From contig NZ_QYTW02000017.1 in the NCBI RefSeq assembly GCF_003605405.2, positions 1 to 64,000 on the forward strand: a DNA stretch of 64,000 nucleotides, written 5' to 3'. Position numbers and translations under genes: made by a program. Under the pieces are notes generated by a model. That model saw only the letters and a program-made list of their open reading frames with translations. It did no database searches and was not told the origin of the DNA. Of this stretch, positions 1 through 8,114 are shown in pieces. Source of the stretch: Siminovitchia terrae (lineage in GTDB: Bacteria > Bacillota > Bacilli > Bacillales > Bacillaceae_C). The first letter of the stretch is position 1. Each line of letters opens with the position of its first letter.

Positions 1-54
1 TTAGGAATCTCCCACTTCAAACAGACCATAAGTATGTTAAGTGGGAGTAGTTCA
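1..54 (+). mobile_element. possible right end of an IS200/IS605-like element
   Basis: Nine-base arms (CTCCCACTT at 9-17, AAGTGGGAG at 39-47) form a hairpin followed by TAGTTCA. A GGGAG-TAGTTCA hairpin is the usual look of the right terminus of IS200/IS605 (tnpB-carrying) elements. Any transposase gene would lie left of the window, so this rests on the hairpin alone. Confidence 0.35.
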
Positions 55-200
55 ATGATCTACTTCTGAGTCATTTGCGGGATAAAGTGAATACGGGATA
101 AAATTATGCAAACATGTATTGACCTGTGAGTAACCCCTAGGTTTAAGCTGAAGGTATTCGGTAAAATGACGAAATACTTAGTTTGAAGCGGGGGGTATTT

Positions 201-1028
201 TTGAGTAGAGAAAAGAAGTTAAAAAAACCAATAGCAAGTTTTATTTTACTAACCAATATCATTTTTTTGCCACTTTTTCTTCTTGTAGGAGCTATACGCA
301 TATTTGGATTTCCCACATGGGTTTTTGATGTTGTGCACTGTATATCAGCATGGTCCTCAACCTTTGCTTTTGCCATCCTATTTAAAAAAATCTATCCTGG
401 GCAGAGTTTTACACAATTTGTAAAAGAGAAATTCAAGCATAAACTTAAATTTTCTGTCATTCTTACTGCGATTATGATTCAAGCTTTCATATTTTTGATG
501 ATTTTGTTTATTGTATCTAATAATAGTGAAGTAGACTCTATTTTTACTATATCTTCATGGGGAATGCTGATCTATTTCTTTTTTAAAAATCTTTTGGCAG
601 GGCCACTAGGAGAAGAAATAGGGTGGAGAGGTTTCGCTCAAATTGAGCTCCAAAAGAAGCACTCGCCACTAAAAGCTTCCATAATCATAGGGTTTTGGTG
701 GGGGCTATGGCATCTCCCCATCTGGTTTACTACAGGGTTTATGGGCATTGATTTAATCAAATATATACTATTCTTTATGATTGCAATCATATCTACTAAG
801 ATCGTCATGACGGCCTTTTATAACTTAAATCAGAATTTAATCATCCCAATCATCATTCACCAATTCTTTAATTTTTTTATTGGCTTAATAAACGGCAACT
901 TAATCGATTTAATCATGTATAACGCAATTTTTTATTTAGTAGTAGCAGTTTTAATCATCGTTATCAATCCAAAGAAAGTATTGTATGGAAAAGAAGATGC
1001 AAGCGTTATTAATTGTAATTTTCAGTAA
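201..1028 (+). CDS. CPBP family intramembrane metalloprotease (CAAX protease/bacteriocin-processing type)
   Basis: Integral membrane protein of about 275 residues with several hydrophobic segments. It carries the three signatures of the CPBP (Abi) family: the EEIGWRG glutamate motif near residue 145, a GFWWGLWHLP histidine motif near 170 and a late HQFFNF motif. These residues form the presumed metal site. Family members process prenylated proteins, signal peptides or bacteriocins; the substrate here is unknown. A TTG at 201 is preferred because a GGGGGG run sits about six bases upstream; a TTG at 183 would add six residues and place that run inside the gene. No clear operon partner is present, and repeat copy 1 begins 34 bases after the stop. 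Confidence 0.8.
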   Translation: MSREKKLKKPIASFILLTNIIFLPLFLLVGAIRIFGFPTWVFDVVHCISAWSSTFAFAILFKKIYPGQSFTQFVKEKFKHKLKFSVILTAIMIQAFIFLMILFIVSNNSEVDSIFTISSWGMLIYFFFKNLLAGPLGEEIGWRGFAQIELQKKHSPLKASIIIGFWWGLWHLPIWFTTGFMGIDLIKYILFFMIAIISTKIVMTAFYNLNQNLIIPIIIHQFFNFFIGLINGNLIDLIMYNAIFYLVVAVLIIVINPKKVLYGKEDASVINCNFQ

Positions 1029-1061
1029 GAATTAAAAGAGTAAATCGAAAGTAGTACATAA

Positions 1062-1256
1062 TTTAACTTCATTCAGCAGAAGTCTCCCACTTCAGTAAGT
1101 GGTGAGATGAATGCATGTAGGGATTCCATTCAGCGGGGGGGCAAACCCCGGCTGAATAAAGTTAAAGCCTCCGGCGGATGGCACAGATTTTTAGAGGAAA
1201 TTTATCGAGCGGAGCTCGATAAAATCTGGGCGCAAATACGCCAAGGCGCATTGATT
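1062..1256 (+). repeat. 195-bp dispersed structured repeat, copy 1
   Basis: First of eleven copies in this window. The left part is closed by an outer stem (TTTAACTTCATTCAGC pairing with GCTGAATAAAGTTAAA) and holds three inner hairpins. The right part has a strong stem around ATCGAGC/GCTCGAT and ends GGCGCATTTGAT. Here the tail reads GCATTGAT, one T short. A 78-codon reading frame through it (1107-1343) is an artefact of the repeat. Confidence 0.9.
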
Positions 1257-1359
1257 GATAGTTTGAACAGCTATATGCTTAAACTATCAAGACGTTCGTT
1301 GAATAGGGTTGATAAAATTATCAAATTTTTTATAAAAAAATGAATAGATTACATTAAAT

Positions 1360-1399
1360 AAGAGCATGTTTTGATTATTTTTTCAAAACATGCTCTTTA
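1360..1399. terminator. strong hairpin terminator
   Basis: Fifteen-base perfect arms (AAGAGCATGTTTTGA and its complement) enclose a T-rich loop. It lies between repeat copies 1 and 2 with no gene directly before it, so it may end the CPBP transcript after reading through repeat copy 1. Nothing else is recognised in 1257-1535. Confidence 0.7.
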
Positions 1400-1535
1400 T
1401 TTCAAGGTTATTAATAATAATTTAATCAAACTTTATTCCAAAGCTACGGACTTTAGTTTATTTACAACTTACTCGTGACCGAAAATTTTCTATATAAGCT
1501 TAGTAAAAATATGTGATCTGTTCTCATTAAGCTGA

Positions 1536-1730
1536 TTAACTTCATTCAGCAGAAGTCTCCCACTTCTGTAAGTGGTGAGATGAATGCATATTGGGGTATT
1601 CCATTCAGTGGGGTTCAAACCCCGGCTGAATAAAGTCAAAGCCTCCGGCGGATGCCACAGATTTTCAGAGGAAATTTATCGAGCGAAGCTCGATAAAATC
1701 TGGGCGCAAATACGCCAAGGCGCATTTGAT
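1536..1730 (+). repeat. 195-bp dispersed structured repeat, copy 2
   Basis: Full-length copy, same orientation as copy 1 and only 280 bp from it. With copy 3 at 7648 it brackets the redox/copper/two-component block in direct orientation. Confidence 0.9.
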
Positions 1731-1964
1731 TTCCGTCATATTTAAGACCTTGGCGTCTTTTTTCTCTTACCTTATTCATGATAAGGATAAACTTTCTCCT
1801 ACCCCCCACACAAAGATCTAGTGTATAATTTCAATCTTTTTTTAATGTTTTCTAACTTATTTTTGTCATTTATAAGTTTTGATGATAACTGCATAGTTTC
1901 TTCACATTCATGTCTTATCTTAATGATGCGTATGTTTATAAACCTTGGGAGGAGCACAGAGTTA

Positions 1965-2672
1965 ATGGAGCAAGTCAATCTGTTTTTGGTTTTTGGCGCC
2001 GGCTTTTTATCATTTTTATCACCTTGCGCGCTCCCTTTATATCCAGCTTTCCTTTCTTATATAACGGGCATGTCCATCAGCGAAATAAAGGAAAGACAAG
2101 GGCTATTAAGAAAAAAAGCGTTTATCCATACCATCCTATTTTTACTGGGGTTTTCAATTATCTTTTTGGCACTCGGATTATCCACTTCCTTCATAGGATC
2201 TTTTTTTGCAGAATATCAAGATCTGTTAAGACAATTAGGCGCGATATTGATGGTATTTTTTGGATTGGCTCTTGCTGGTGTGCTCCGAGTTAATTTTTTG
2301 CTTTCGGATAAGAAAATTCAGCTTCGAAACCGGCCTTCTGGTTATTTTGGGTCGGTTTTGATCGGCCTCGGGTTTGCTGCAGGCTGGACTCCTTGTACAG
2401 GACCAATTTTGGCAGGCGTTATTGCTCTTGGCATTGCTAATCCTAGTATGGGTCTGGTCTATATGATGTTTTATGTACTGGGTTTTTCTATTCCTTTTTT
2501 AATCATGACCTTTTTCCTCGACAAGATGACCTTCTTAAAAAAACACGGAAACCGTTTTATGGTTTTTGGAGGGATTTTAATGGTTGTAATGGGGGTCCTC
2601 TTATATTTTGATTGGATGACGGTCATTATTTCATTGCTGATTCCTTTATTTGGCGGCTTTACTGGATTCTAG
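1965..2672 (+). CDS. ccdA: CcdA-like cytochrome c biogenesis / thiol-disulfide transmembrane protein
   Basis: Polytopic membrane protein of 235 residues with about six transmembrane segments. It shows the two conserved cysteines of CcdA in proline contexts: SPCALPLYPAF near the N-terminus and GWTPCTGPIL in the middle. CcdA carries reducing equivalents from cytoplasmic thioredoxin across the membrane to extracytoplasmic oxidoreductases such as ResA, and a ResA-like gene follows 41 bases later, which supports this role. The start is ATG 1965, nine bases after GGGAGGAG (1948-1955). The longer frame from 1821 has no good ribosome site and would add an unrelated leader. A TATAAT box lies at 1824-1829. 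Confidence 0.85.
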   Translation: MEQVNLFLVFGAGFLSFLSPCALPLYPAFLSYITGMSISEIKERQGLLRKKAFIHTILFLLGFSIIFLALGLSTSFIGSFFAEYQDLLRQLGAILMVFFGLALAGVLRVNFLLSDKKIQLRNRPSGYFGSVLIGLGFAAGWTPCTGPILAGVIALGIANPSMGLVYMMFYVLGFSIPFLIMTFFLDKMTFLKKHGNRFMVFGGILMVVMGVLLYFDWMTVIISLLIPLFGGFTGF

Positions 2673-2713
2673 TATTTGGGGACAACTGGCTTTACACAAA
2701 TTGGAGGTAAAAA

Positions 2714-3244
2714 ATGAAGAAAAAGAAACGGTTGATGATGCGTAGCGTGATTTTAGCCATTATGCTGCTTGCTATTGTCTACACACTTTATGCTAATTTC
2801 ACTAAGGAAACAAGAGGGCAAATGGCTGTAGGGGATAAAGCACCGGATTTTAATCTTATTGATATGAATGGAAATAAACATAAACTATCTGACTATAAAG
2901 GAAAAGGTGTGTTTTTGAATTTTTGGGGCACTTGGTGCAAGCCATGTGAAAGGGAAATGCCTTATATGAACAATCAATATCAAGTGTACAAAGATCAAGG
3001 GGTGGAGATATTGGCTGTTAACGTGGGGGAACCTGAATTCGCCATAAATAAATTTGTTCAAAAACACGGTTTGGACTTTTCTATTTTGAAAGATACCAAT
3101 AAAGATGTCCTCAATTTGTACAAAATCAAACCTCTACCTACTACAATACTGATTGATTCAGAAGGTATAATGACGGCAATAGAATCAGGAGAACTTTCAG
3201 AAGCAAAAATTAAAGGAATGATGGAGAGCATCAAGCCTCGTTAA
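2714..3244 (+). CDS. resA: ResA-like extracytoplasmic thiol-disulfide oxidoreductase
   Basis: 176-residue protein with an N-terminal membrane anchor (residues 10-27) and a TlpA/ResA-type thioredoxin fold. The active site is FWGTWCKPCEREMPYM, a WCxPC pair, with the cis-proline at PLPTT near residue 141. ResA keeps apocytochrome c cysteines reduced for heme attachment; relatives serve sporulation or metal handling. It sits between two CcdA/DsbD-like membrane genes, so the three probably form one reducing relay. GGAGG lies just upstream of the ATG. The neighbouring copper remnants leave open that this set serves copper-site assembly rather than cytochrome c. Confidence 0.85.
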   Translation: MKKKKRLMMRSVILAIMLLAIVYTLYANFTKETRGQMAVGDKAPDFNLIDMNGNKHKLSDYKGKGVFLNFWGTWCKPCEREMPYMNNQYQVYKDQGVEILAVNVGEPEFAINKFVQKHGLDFSILKDTNKDVLNLYKIKPLPTTILIDSEGIMTAIESGELSEAKIKGMMESIKPR

Positions 3245-3284
3245 GAGATATAAAATGTAAAATTAAAAATATGAGGTTGATGAT

Positions 3285-4013
3285 ATGTATCAAGAGATCA
3301 GCAAAATTAGTCAATTTTTAAGTGAACCATTTATGTATTTTTATGATGGAACAGAAGCACCGATTGTTGTTGCTTTTGTACTTGGAGTGATAGGTGCACT
3401 GGCCCCTTGCCAGTTAACAGGAAATATAGGTGCCATTACACTCTATGGTAATAGAAGTTTGCAAATATCTCGTTACTGGGACGATGTGATTTGTTTTGTA
3501 CTGGGAAAAATCGTGGTATTCAGCGGTTTAGGCCTCCTGGTTTGGGTATTGGGCCAAAGCTTTGAAGAGAAAATTACTCTTCTATTTCCTGTTTTCCGCA
3601 AAGCAATTGGCCCCTTTCTCATGTTCGTGGGATTCTTTTTACTTGGGTGGATCAAACTAAATATAATCAATAAAATCACAAATAAAATACCGGTAAGACT
3701 ACGCAGCGGAAAAACGGGATCTTTCTTAATGGGAGCAGGTTTCTCTGTTGCTTTTTGCCCGACTATGTTTGTCATATTTTTCGTTATGCTCATGCCTGTT
3801 GTACTAACCTCTTCGTATGGTATGATTCTCCCTACAGTATTCGGCATTGGGACATCTATTCCAGTACTGATTGTTATTGGTGTGATTTCATTTTTAGGAT
3901 TAAGTGGTTCCCTACTAAAAAGGAGTAGAAAAGTAGGTATTGCGATTCAACGAATTGCTGGAGCAACTCTTATTTTGATGGGTATATTAGATACGGCTAC
4001 TTATTGGGCTTAG
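3285..4013 (+). CDS. CcdA/DsbD-family transmembrane protein (second copy)
   Basis: 242-residue membrane protein with six or so hydrophobic helices. It has one cysteine in GALAPCQLTGNIGA and one in VAFCPTMFV, the symmetrical cysteine pair of the CcdA/DsbD fold. The sequence around them differs clearly from the gene at 1965, so this is a separate subfamily and not a recent duplicate. It follows the ResA-like gene by 40 bases, with a GAGGTTG site before ATG 3285, and probably ends the redox operon at the hairpin 4045-4084. The precise partner cannot be told from sequence. Confidence 0.7.
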   Translation: MYQEISKISQFLSEPFMYFYDGTEAPIVVAFVLGVIGALAPCQLTGNIGAITLYGNRSLQISRYWDDVICFVLGKIVVFSGLGLLVWVLGQSFEEKITLLFPVFRKAIGPFLMFVGFFLLGWIKLNIINKITNKIPVRLRSGKTGSFLMGAGFSVAFCPTMFVIFFVMLMPVVLTSSYGMILPTVFGIGTSIPVLIVIGVISFLGLSGSLLKRSRKVGIAIQRIAGATLILMGILDTATYWA

Positions 4014-4044
4014 AAAAATCTAACCATCAATATATGCTAAAATA

Positions 4045-4084
4045 AATTCCCTTTGCTCATAAGTATACTGGCAAAAGGGAATTC
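4045..4084. terminator. bidirectional terminator between convergent genes
   Basis: Arms AATTCCCTTTGC and GCAAAAGGGAATT with T/A-rich flanks on both sides. It serves the redox operon (+) and the copper-protein remnant (-). Confidence 0.65.
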
Positions 4085-4091
4085 TTTGTTT

Positions 4092-4267
4092 TTACGCAGC
4101 GATTTTCTTGCACTCCTCCGCACACTTGATACAAGCCTCTGCACATTTTTGACAGTGACCATGGTCTGTTTTTTACATTCGTTTCCGCATTTCTCACAGA
4201 TTTCAGCGCATAATTGGCAGATTTGCCTTGCAAAGAGGCTACCGGACTGCATGGATTTGGCTGCAAG
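4092..4267 (-). pseudogene. truncated, frameshifted four-helix-bundle copper-binding protein (Csp/DUF326 type)
   Basis: Reading the minus strand from 4267 gives LAAKSMQSGSLFARQICQLC followed by AEICEKCGNECKK. The frame then breaks in a run of six A's, and DHGHCQKCAEACIKC AEECKKIAA follows in another frame up to the TAA at 4092-4094. The CxxC-rich helices and the DHGHC segment are typical of the small Cys-rich copper storage family. One added A in the homopolymer would restore the frame. The N-terminal half of the family, with its first Cys-rich helices, is absent upstream, so the gene is dead even if the frameshift is a sequencing error. Confidence 0.75.
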
Positions 4268-4461
4268 TCTATAAAAACACAAGGATAATCAAAAATAAGC
4301 CCTTGCCATTGGAATAACAAGGGGGGCTAACATCATGATGTTGAATGGAATATTTTATGCAGAATTTATGCATTTTATATGACAATTTATAAGTAAATGA
4401 GTATTCTGTGATAATTTCTATTTTGCAGCCCATATACATGTACAAAAATATGGAGCTGATT

Positions 4462-5040
4462 ATGATGACTATGGGTTTAGTCTTTCTAGTTTCAATACTA
4501 TTGCTATGTTTGGCAGGTGTTTCAGTGTCCGCATTTTTAGTTAGAAAACTGGTAACGATTATGCATGGAATGCTTTTCGCCATGTCAACAGCCATGGGAA
4601 TCGGTTTATTTGCTGGAACGCTGTTCGGGATTTTATTTCAAGGTCATTTATTGCAATCAACAGTTATTGGAATATGTATAGGTTTAGTAACAGGAGCTAT
4701 TGTCGGCTCTTATTACTCTTTTCTTGCCCTTTTAGAAGGGATGTTATCAGGTGTGATGGCTGGTATGATGGGGGCTATGCTCGGAGAGATGATAAAGCCA
4801 GTAGATTGGGACAAGGCCATTATGACCATGTTTACGCTTGCCCTCTCTATTTGCTTTTTCATCACCTATGAGGTTTTCACCCATCTGAAAAAACAACCAA
4901 AATGGATTCATCTTTTCCAAAATCCTTTTATTATTGGTTTGATTTTTATCCTGCTTTGTTTATTCCTCTATTCTCAAACGCCGTTTATTTTAAAACCCTT
5001 TAGCTTTGCCCTGCACACTCTCTGGACAAATTACATGTGA
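4462..5040 (+). CDS. small multi-spanning membrane protein, function unknown
   Basis: About 192 residues with roughly six transmembrane helices. The helices are unusually rich in Gly, Met and Ala (for example LEGMLSGVMAGMMGAMLGEM near residue 95). No catalytic motif is recognised. ATG 4462 (or the adjacent 4465) is chosen because GGAG sits six bases before it; the frame is open from 4408. The methionine-rich helix and the position between two copper-gene remnants suggest a metal-related role, but that is inference from neighbours only. Confidence 0.6.
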   Translation: MMTMGLVFLVSILLLCLAGVSVSAFLVRKLVTIMHGMLFAMSTAMGIGLFAGTLFGILFQGHLLQSTVIGICIGLVTGAIVGSYYSFLALLEGMLSGVMAGMMGAMLGEMIKPVDWDKAIMTMFTLALSICFFITYEVFTHLKKQPKWIHLFQNPFIIGLIFILLCLFLYSQTPFILKPFSFALHTLWTNYM

Positions 5041-5075
5041 AATGTGTAAACCATAAAGAAGGGAGGGGAAACAGT

Positions 5076-5480
5076 ATGATAATCATAATCACGAACATTC
5101 TCACCATTATAAAACATCTTCCACGTGCGTCTGACCATCACGAGCATCCAACATGGTGAGTAACTTAGGGCAGGATTTTTAACCGCATAACGGGAACGAA
5201 GGAGATCATGAAGATCATTCCCACGGGGGCTACAGGGAAAACATGATCATCGCACTCACATGTGGGGCATTGCTGTTGGTACGGAAACCGATGCAGCCAT
5301 TGAAACAGAAGATGTTGTCTTTTTAAAAATCAATCCCATGAACTCTCAATAGTCACCTACAACAAGATGTTGCAAAGCTTATGGCGAGGTGCAGGATCCA
5401 ATATTGTTGTCATTCCCCAATAGGAATATGGACGCTAGTCCCAAAACGTTCATTTTTGTTAATTTCATTGCTATCCTCCT
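5076..5480 (+). pseudogene. remnant of a CopB-type copper-translocating P-ATPase
   Basis: Disconnected coding pieces on the + strand. First come His-rich segments resembling the N-terminus of CopB pumps: DHHEHP near 5135, and GDHEDHSHGG then HDHRTH near 5200-5260, in different frames. The piece GIAVGTETDAAIETEDVVF near 5265-5325 corresponds to the hinge/ADP-side motif of P1B ATPases, where families have AVGxGTDVAIETADVVL. After a stop, KMLQSLWRGAGSNIVVIP near 5365-5420 matches the next helix. The whole catalytic core is deleted and there are several frameshifts and stops. It sits directly before a two-component system that may once have regulated it. Confidence 0.65.
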
Positions 5481-5490
5481 ACATCATCTA

Positions 5491-6168
5491 TTATTCATTC
5501 TCCCATTTATAGCCTACCCCCCATACTGTGGTAAGGTGATAGTCAATCGGGAATCCGGCATTTCTTAATTTGTCTCGTATATTCCGGATATGTGAATCAA
5601 TTGTTCTGTCTTCAGTTCCTGCTTCAAGTCCCCAAATGATTGTTAGAAGCTGGTCCCTTGTGAAGACACGGTTAGGATTTTTTAATAACAAACCAATCAG
5701 GGAAAATTCTTTAGGTGTGATCTGAATCGGTTTGTTTTGATAGTTCAGTGAATAGGAATCCGGATTCCATGTCAGGCCATTAAAGCTGATCTTAGTGTCT
5801 TCTTGAAGTTTAGCACGTCTAAAGATGGCTTCTATTCGAGCTAACAGTTCACCTGAGTCAAAGGGTTTTGTAATATAGTCGTCTGCTCCCGCACCTAAGC
5901 CTTTCACGATATCGGATTTATCTGTTCTTGCTGTCAGCATGATAATCGGAACATCCGAAATCTCTCTAATTCTTTTACAAGTTTCCCAGCCATCCATGTC
6001 TGGCATCATCACATCCAGAATGATGAGTGCACACGATTTCTTTGATAAATAACTTACAGCCTCGGCTCCCGATGCTTTAGGGACACATTCATATCCTGCC
6101 GGAGATAAATAAAGTGAGATCAAGTTTCGCATCCGTTCTTCATCGTCTACAATCAATATTTTACGCAT
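5491..6168 (-). CDS. OmpR-family response regulator
   Basis: 225-residue regulator. The N-terminal receiver domain has the acidic pair in VDDEE, phospho-acceptor Asp52 in LIILDVMMPDMDG and the KPF lysine. The C-terminal winged-helix domain contains the TxDSHIRNIRDKLR DNA-contact region. ATG 6168 is preferred over 6174. The gene overlaps the end of the upstream kinase gene by about eight bases, so the two are translationally coupled. Position beside the copper-module remnants suggests a copper or envelope-stress signal, but nothing in the sequence fixes the input. Confidence 0.9.
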   Translation of the reverse strand: MRKILIVDDEERMRNLISLYLSPAGYECVPKASGAEAVSYLSKKSCALIILDVMMPDMDGWETCKRIREISDVPIIMLTARTDKSDIVKGLGAGADDYITKPFDSGELLARIEAIFRRAKLQEDTKISFNGLTWNPDSYSLNYQNKPIQITPKEFSLIGLLLKNPNRVFTRDQLLTIIWGLEAGTEDRTIDSHIRNIRDKLRNAGFPIDYHLTTVWGVGYKWENE

Positions 6169-7549
6169 AATCACGATCTCCTCTTGCTATGATGGTAAAA
6201 GTTGTTCCTTTATTGATCTCACTGGAAACTTCTATTTGCCAATTATGGGCGTCTATTAATTCTTTTACGATGGACAACCCAAGCCCTGTGCCCCCCAATT
6301 CTCTGGAGCGTGATTTATCCACCCGGTAAAACCGTTCAAAGATGAACGGAATATCATTATCTGGAATACCTTTTCCCTTATCGTGTATGGAGATCTTTAT
6401 CTCGGTATCTTTTTTAGATATTTCTGTAGTCGTTATGGTTCCTTTGGAAGAGTACTTTCTTGCATTCTCCAACAAATTGAGGATGATTTGCTCAAACCGA
6501 ATAGGGTCGGCATAAATCTGAATGTTCTCTGGACAAATAATAAGTAATTTTTTGGCTTCTTGCTTGAATGCTGGTAAGATTTTTTGCGAAATTTTTTTTA
6601 ATGAGTCAGAGACATAAAACATTTCTTTCTGGATAGTGAAAGTATTATTATCCAATTGTGCCAGCTCCATTAGTTCGGTTACTAGCGTGGTCAATTTTGT
6701 TGCTTCTTCGGTAATGACAATTAAGTAATCCAAACGTTCATCTAAACTAAGGTGCTCTCTTTTGGCGACCTCTGCATATCCCTTGATATAAGTCAACGGT
6801 GTTCTCAATTCATGTGATATGCTCGCCAAAAACTCATTCCGTTCCGTTTTTAAATGGTTTAGTTCATTTGATAGAAGCTGTATGGATTCGGCAAGTTCTC
6901 CCAATTCATCGTTGCTTTTATTTTCAAGTTGAATGGAAAAGTTCCCTTGGCTTAACTCTTTGGTCGCTTCCTTCATTTTTATAAGAGGCCTGGCGATAAT
7001 TCTTGAAAGGATTAATATGATAATGGCTGTAACAAAAGCAGTTGCTATACCGGCAATTAGGAAATGTCTATTTAACTGATTGATTAATTCCTTTAACTGG
7101 CTTGTATCCTGAAACATATAAACATATCCTTTATCGACACCTCCTTTAAAAGGGGTGACGGTTGCAATATATGGCTCAGACTTCCAATTATCCTCGATCA
7201 CTTTTCCACTTCTGGGTACATCTTTTTTTTCTACATTTAACAAACTTTGAAATTGGTTTATTTCTGCAGAAGAAATGATCACCTTTCCTTGTTTGTTTGT
7301 GATCACTACCTCTGTATCAGATTTTACTTCCATTAATGCGATATGGTGGATTGTTTCCTCATTGTAGTATGTTTCCAATACGTCACGATGATTGTTTCCT
7401 CTGGTGACTAACGAAGAGAGTTGCTCGTCAATTCTAGAGTGAGCTATTTTCTGGTGCAATAAAAAAAATAGGCACACTTCCATTGTGAAAATTAAACAAA
7501 AAAAGAGAAGACCGATTTTTATAGAGATTTTCCTCAAACGAGACACCAC
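6161..7549 (-). CDS. membrane sensor histidine kinase
   Basis: 462 residues. One transmembrane helix spans residues about 10-31, an extracytoplasmic sensor about 32-162 and a second helix about 163-183. A HAMP linker follows, then HisKA with phospho-acceptor His246 in the SHELRTP motif. The HATPase domain has an N-box (LLENARKYS) and G-boxes DKGKGIP and GGTGLGLSI. It is the first gene of the kinase-regulator pair on the minus strand. An 11-bp perfect inverted repeat (7553-7580) lies immediately upstream of the start. The sensor domain has no cysteine or histidine cluster that would betray a metal ligand, although a short HH pair is present near residue 68. Confidence 0.9.
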   Translation of the reverse strand: MVSRLRKISIKIGLLFFCLIFTMEVCLFFLLHQKIAHSRIDEQLSSLVTRGNNHRDVLETYYNEETIHHIALMEVKSDTEVVITNKQGKVIISSAEINQFQSLLNVEKKDVPRSGKVIEDNWKSEPYIATVTPFKGGVDKGYVYMFQDTSQLKELINQLNRHFLIAGIATAFVTAIIILILSRIIARPLIKMKEATKELSQGNFSIQLENKSNDELGELAESIQLLSNELNHLKTERNEFLASISHELRTPLTYIKGYAEVAKREHLSLDERLDYLIVITEEATKLTTLVTELMELAQLDNNTFTIQKEMFYVSDSLKKISQKILPAFKQEAKKLLIICPENIQIYADPIRFEQIILNLLENARKYSSKGTITTTEISKKDTEIKISIHDKGKGIPDNDIPFIFERFYRVDKSRSRELGGTGLGLSIVKELIDAHNWQIEVSSEINKGTTFTIIARGDRDYA

Positions 7550-7552
7550 CTA

Positions 7553-7580
7553 CTCGATATTCTACAAATAGAATATCGAG
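7553..7580. promoter_or_regulatory. perfect inverted repeat upstream of the kinase gene
   Basis: CTCGATATTCT and its exact complement are separated by six bases, ending three bases before the kinase start on the minus strand. It could be an operator for autoregulation or a leader hairpin that hides the start region. Confidence 0.45.
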
Positions 7581-7647
7581 AATTTATGCAGAAAGAAAGA
7601 CGATTATTGGTATAGGGCTTATGTCAACATCTTGATTGAAAAAGTTA

Positions 7648-7842
7648 TTTAACTTCATTCAGCAGAAATCTCCCACTTCTCTAAGTGGTGAGATGAAAGC
7701 TTATTGGTATTCCATTCAGTGGGGATTCAAACCCCGGCTGAATAAAGTCAAAGCCTTCGACGGATGCCACAGATTTTCAGAGGAAATTTATCGAGCGGAG
7801 CTCGATAAAATCTGGGTGCAAATACGCCAAGGCGCATTTGAT
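7648..7842 (+). repeat. 195-bp dispersed structured repeat, copy 3
   Basis: Full-length copy. A 9-bp stretch at its right end (CTCGATAAAATCTG region) is kept exactly except GGGTGCA for GGGCGCA. It lies between the divergent two-component and riboswitch-NUDIX transcripts. Confidence 0.9.
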
Positions 7843-7867
7843 TCTATTTGGTCCAAGAAACTCTCTT

Positions 7868-7896
7868 TTGAACTTTTTGAATGTTAGTTGTATAAT
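7868..7896 (+). promoter_or_regulatory. sigma-A promoter of the riboswitch-NUDIX transcript
   Basis: TTGAAC (7868-7873), a 17-base spacer and TATAAT (7891-7896). Transcription would start near 7903, about 40 bases before the riboswitch core. Confidence 0.75.
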
Positions 7897-7937
7897 AATG
7901 AAGTGTACAAAAAAATTAATAGTCGTTTATGAACTGG

Positions 7938-8022
7938 AAAACTGTAGCTAGGGTTCCGCTATTTATTAAGGTCTGTGACCGAGGGCTACATCTTTTACAA
8001 AATGTAAAAGGCACCTATTGAC
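7938..8022 (+). promoter_or_regulatory. ykkC-class riboswitch aptamer, probably the NDP (ADP/dADP) subtype
   Basis: The core GCTAGGGTTCCGC at 7947-7959 is the ykkC signature. It is followed by GGTCTGTGACCGAGGGC at 7970-7986 and a side stem CTTTTACA/TGTAAAAG at 7992-8010. ykkC subtypes sense guanidine, ppGpp, PRPP or nucleoside diphosphates; the last is known in front of NUDIX hydrolase genes, and a NUDIX gene follows here. The class call is from the sequence; the subtype is inferred from context. Confidence 0.65.
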
Positions 8023-8028
8023 ATAAAA

Positions 8029-8090
8029 GGTCCGAGGGGAAAGGTTCAACGTATTTGGTATGCGTTGAAATCTTTCCTTTCGGACTTTTT
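8029..8090 (+). terminator. riboswitch expression-platform terminator
   Basis: Long stem pairing GTCCGA...GGAAAG...TTCAACG with CGTTGAA...CTTTCC...CGGAC, followed by TTTTT. It lies between the aptamer and the NUDIX start, so ligand binding probably decides between termination and read-through. Confidence 0.8.
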
Positions 8091-8114
8091 CTATTTTAAA
8101 GGAGGTTTTATGGT

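Noticed and set aside
1107-1343. Small protein families from the 195-bp repeat (frames at 1107, 7636, 23037, 43076, 43064 minus and others)
   Set aside because: The same peptide (for example FSEEIYRAELDKIWAQIRQG) appears in each copy, fused to whatever sequence follows, without ribosome sites. They are repeat translations, not genes.
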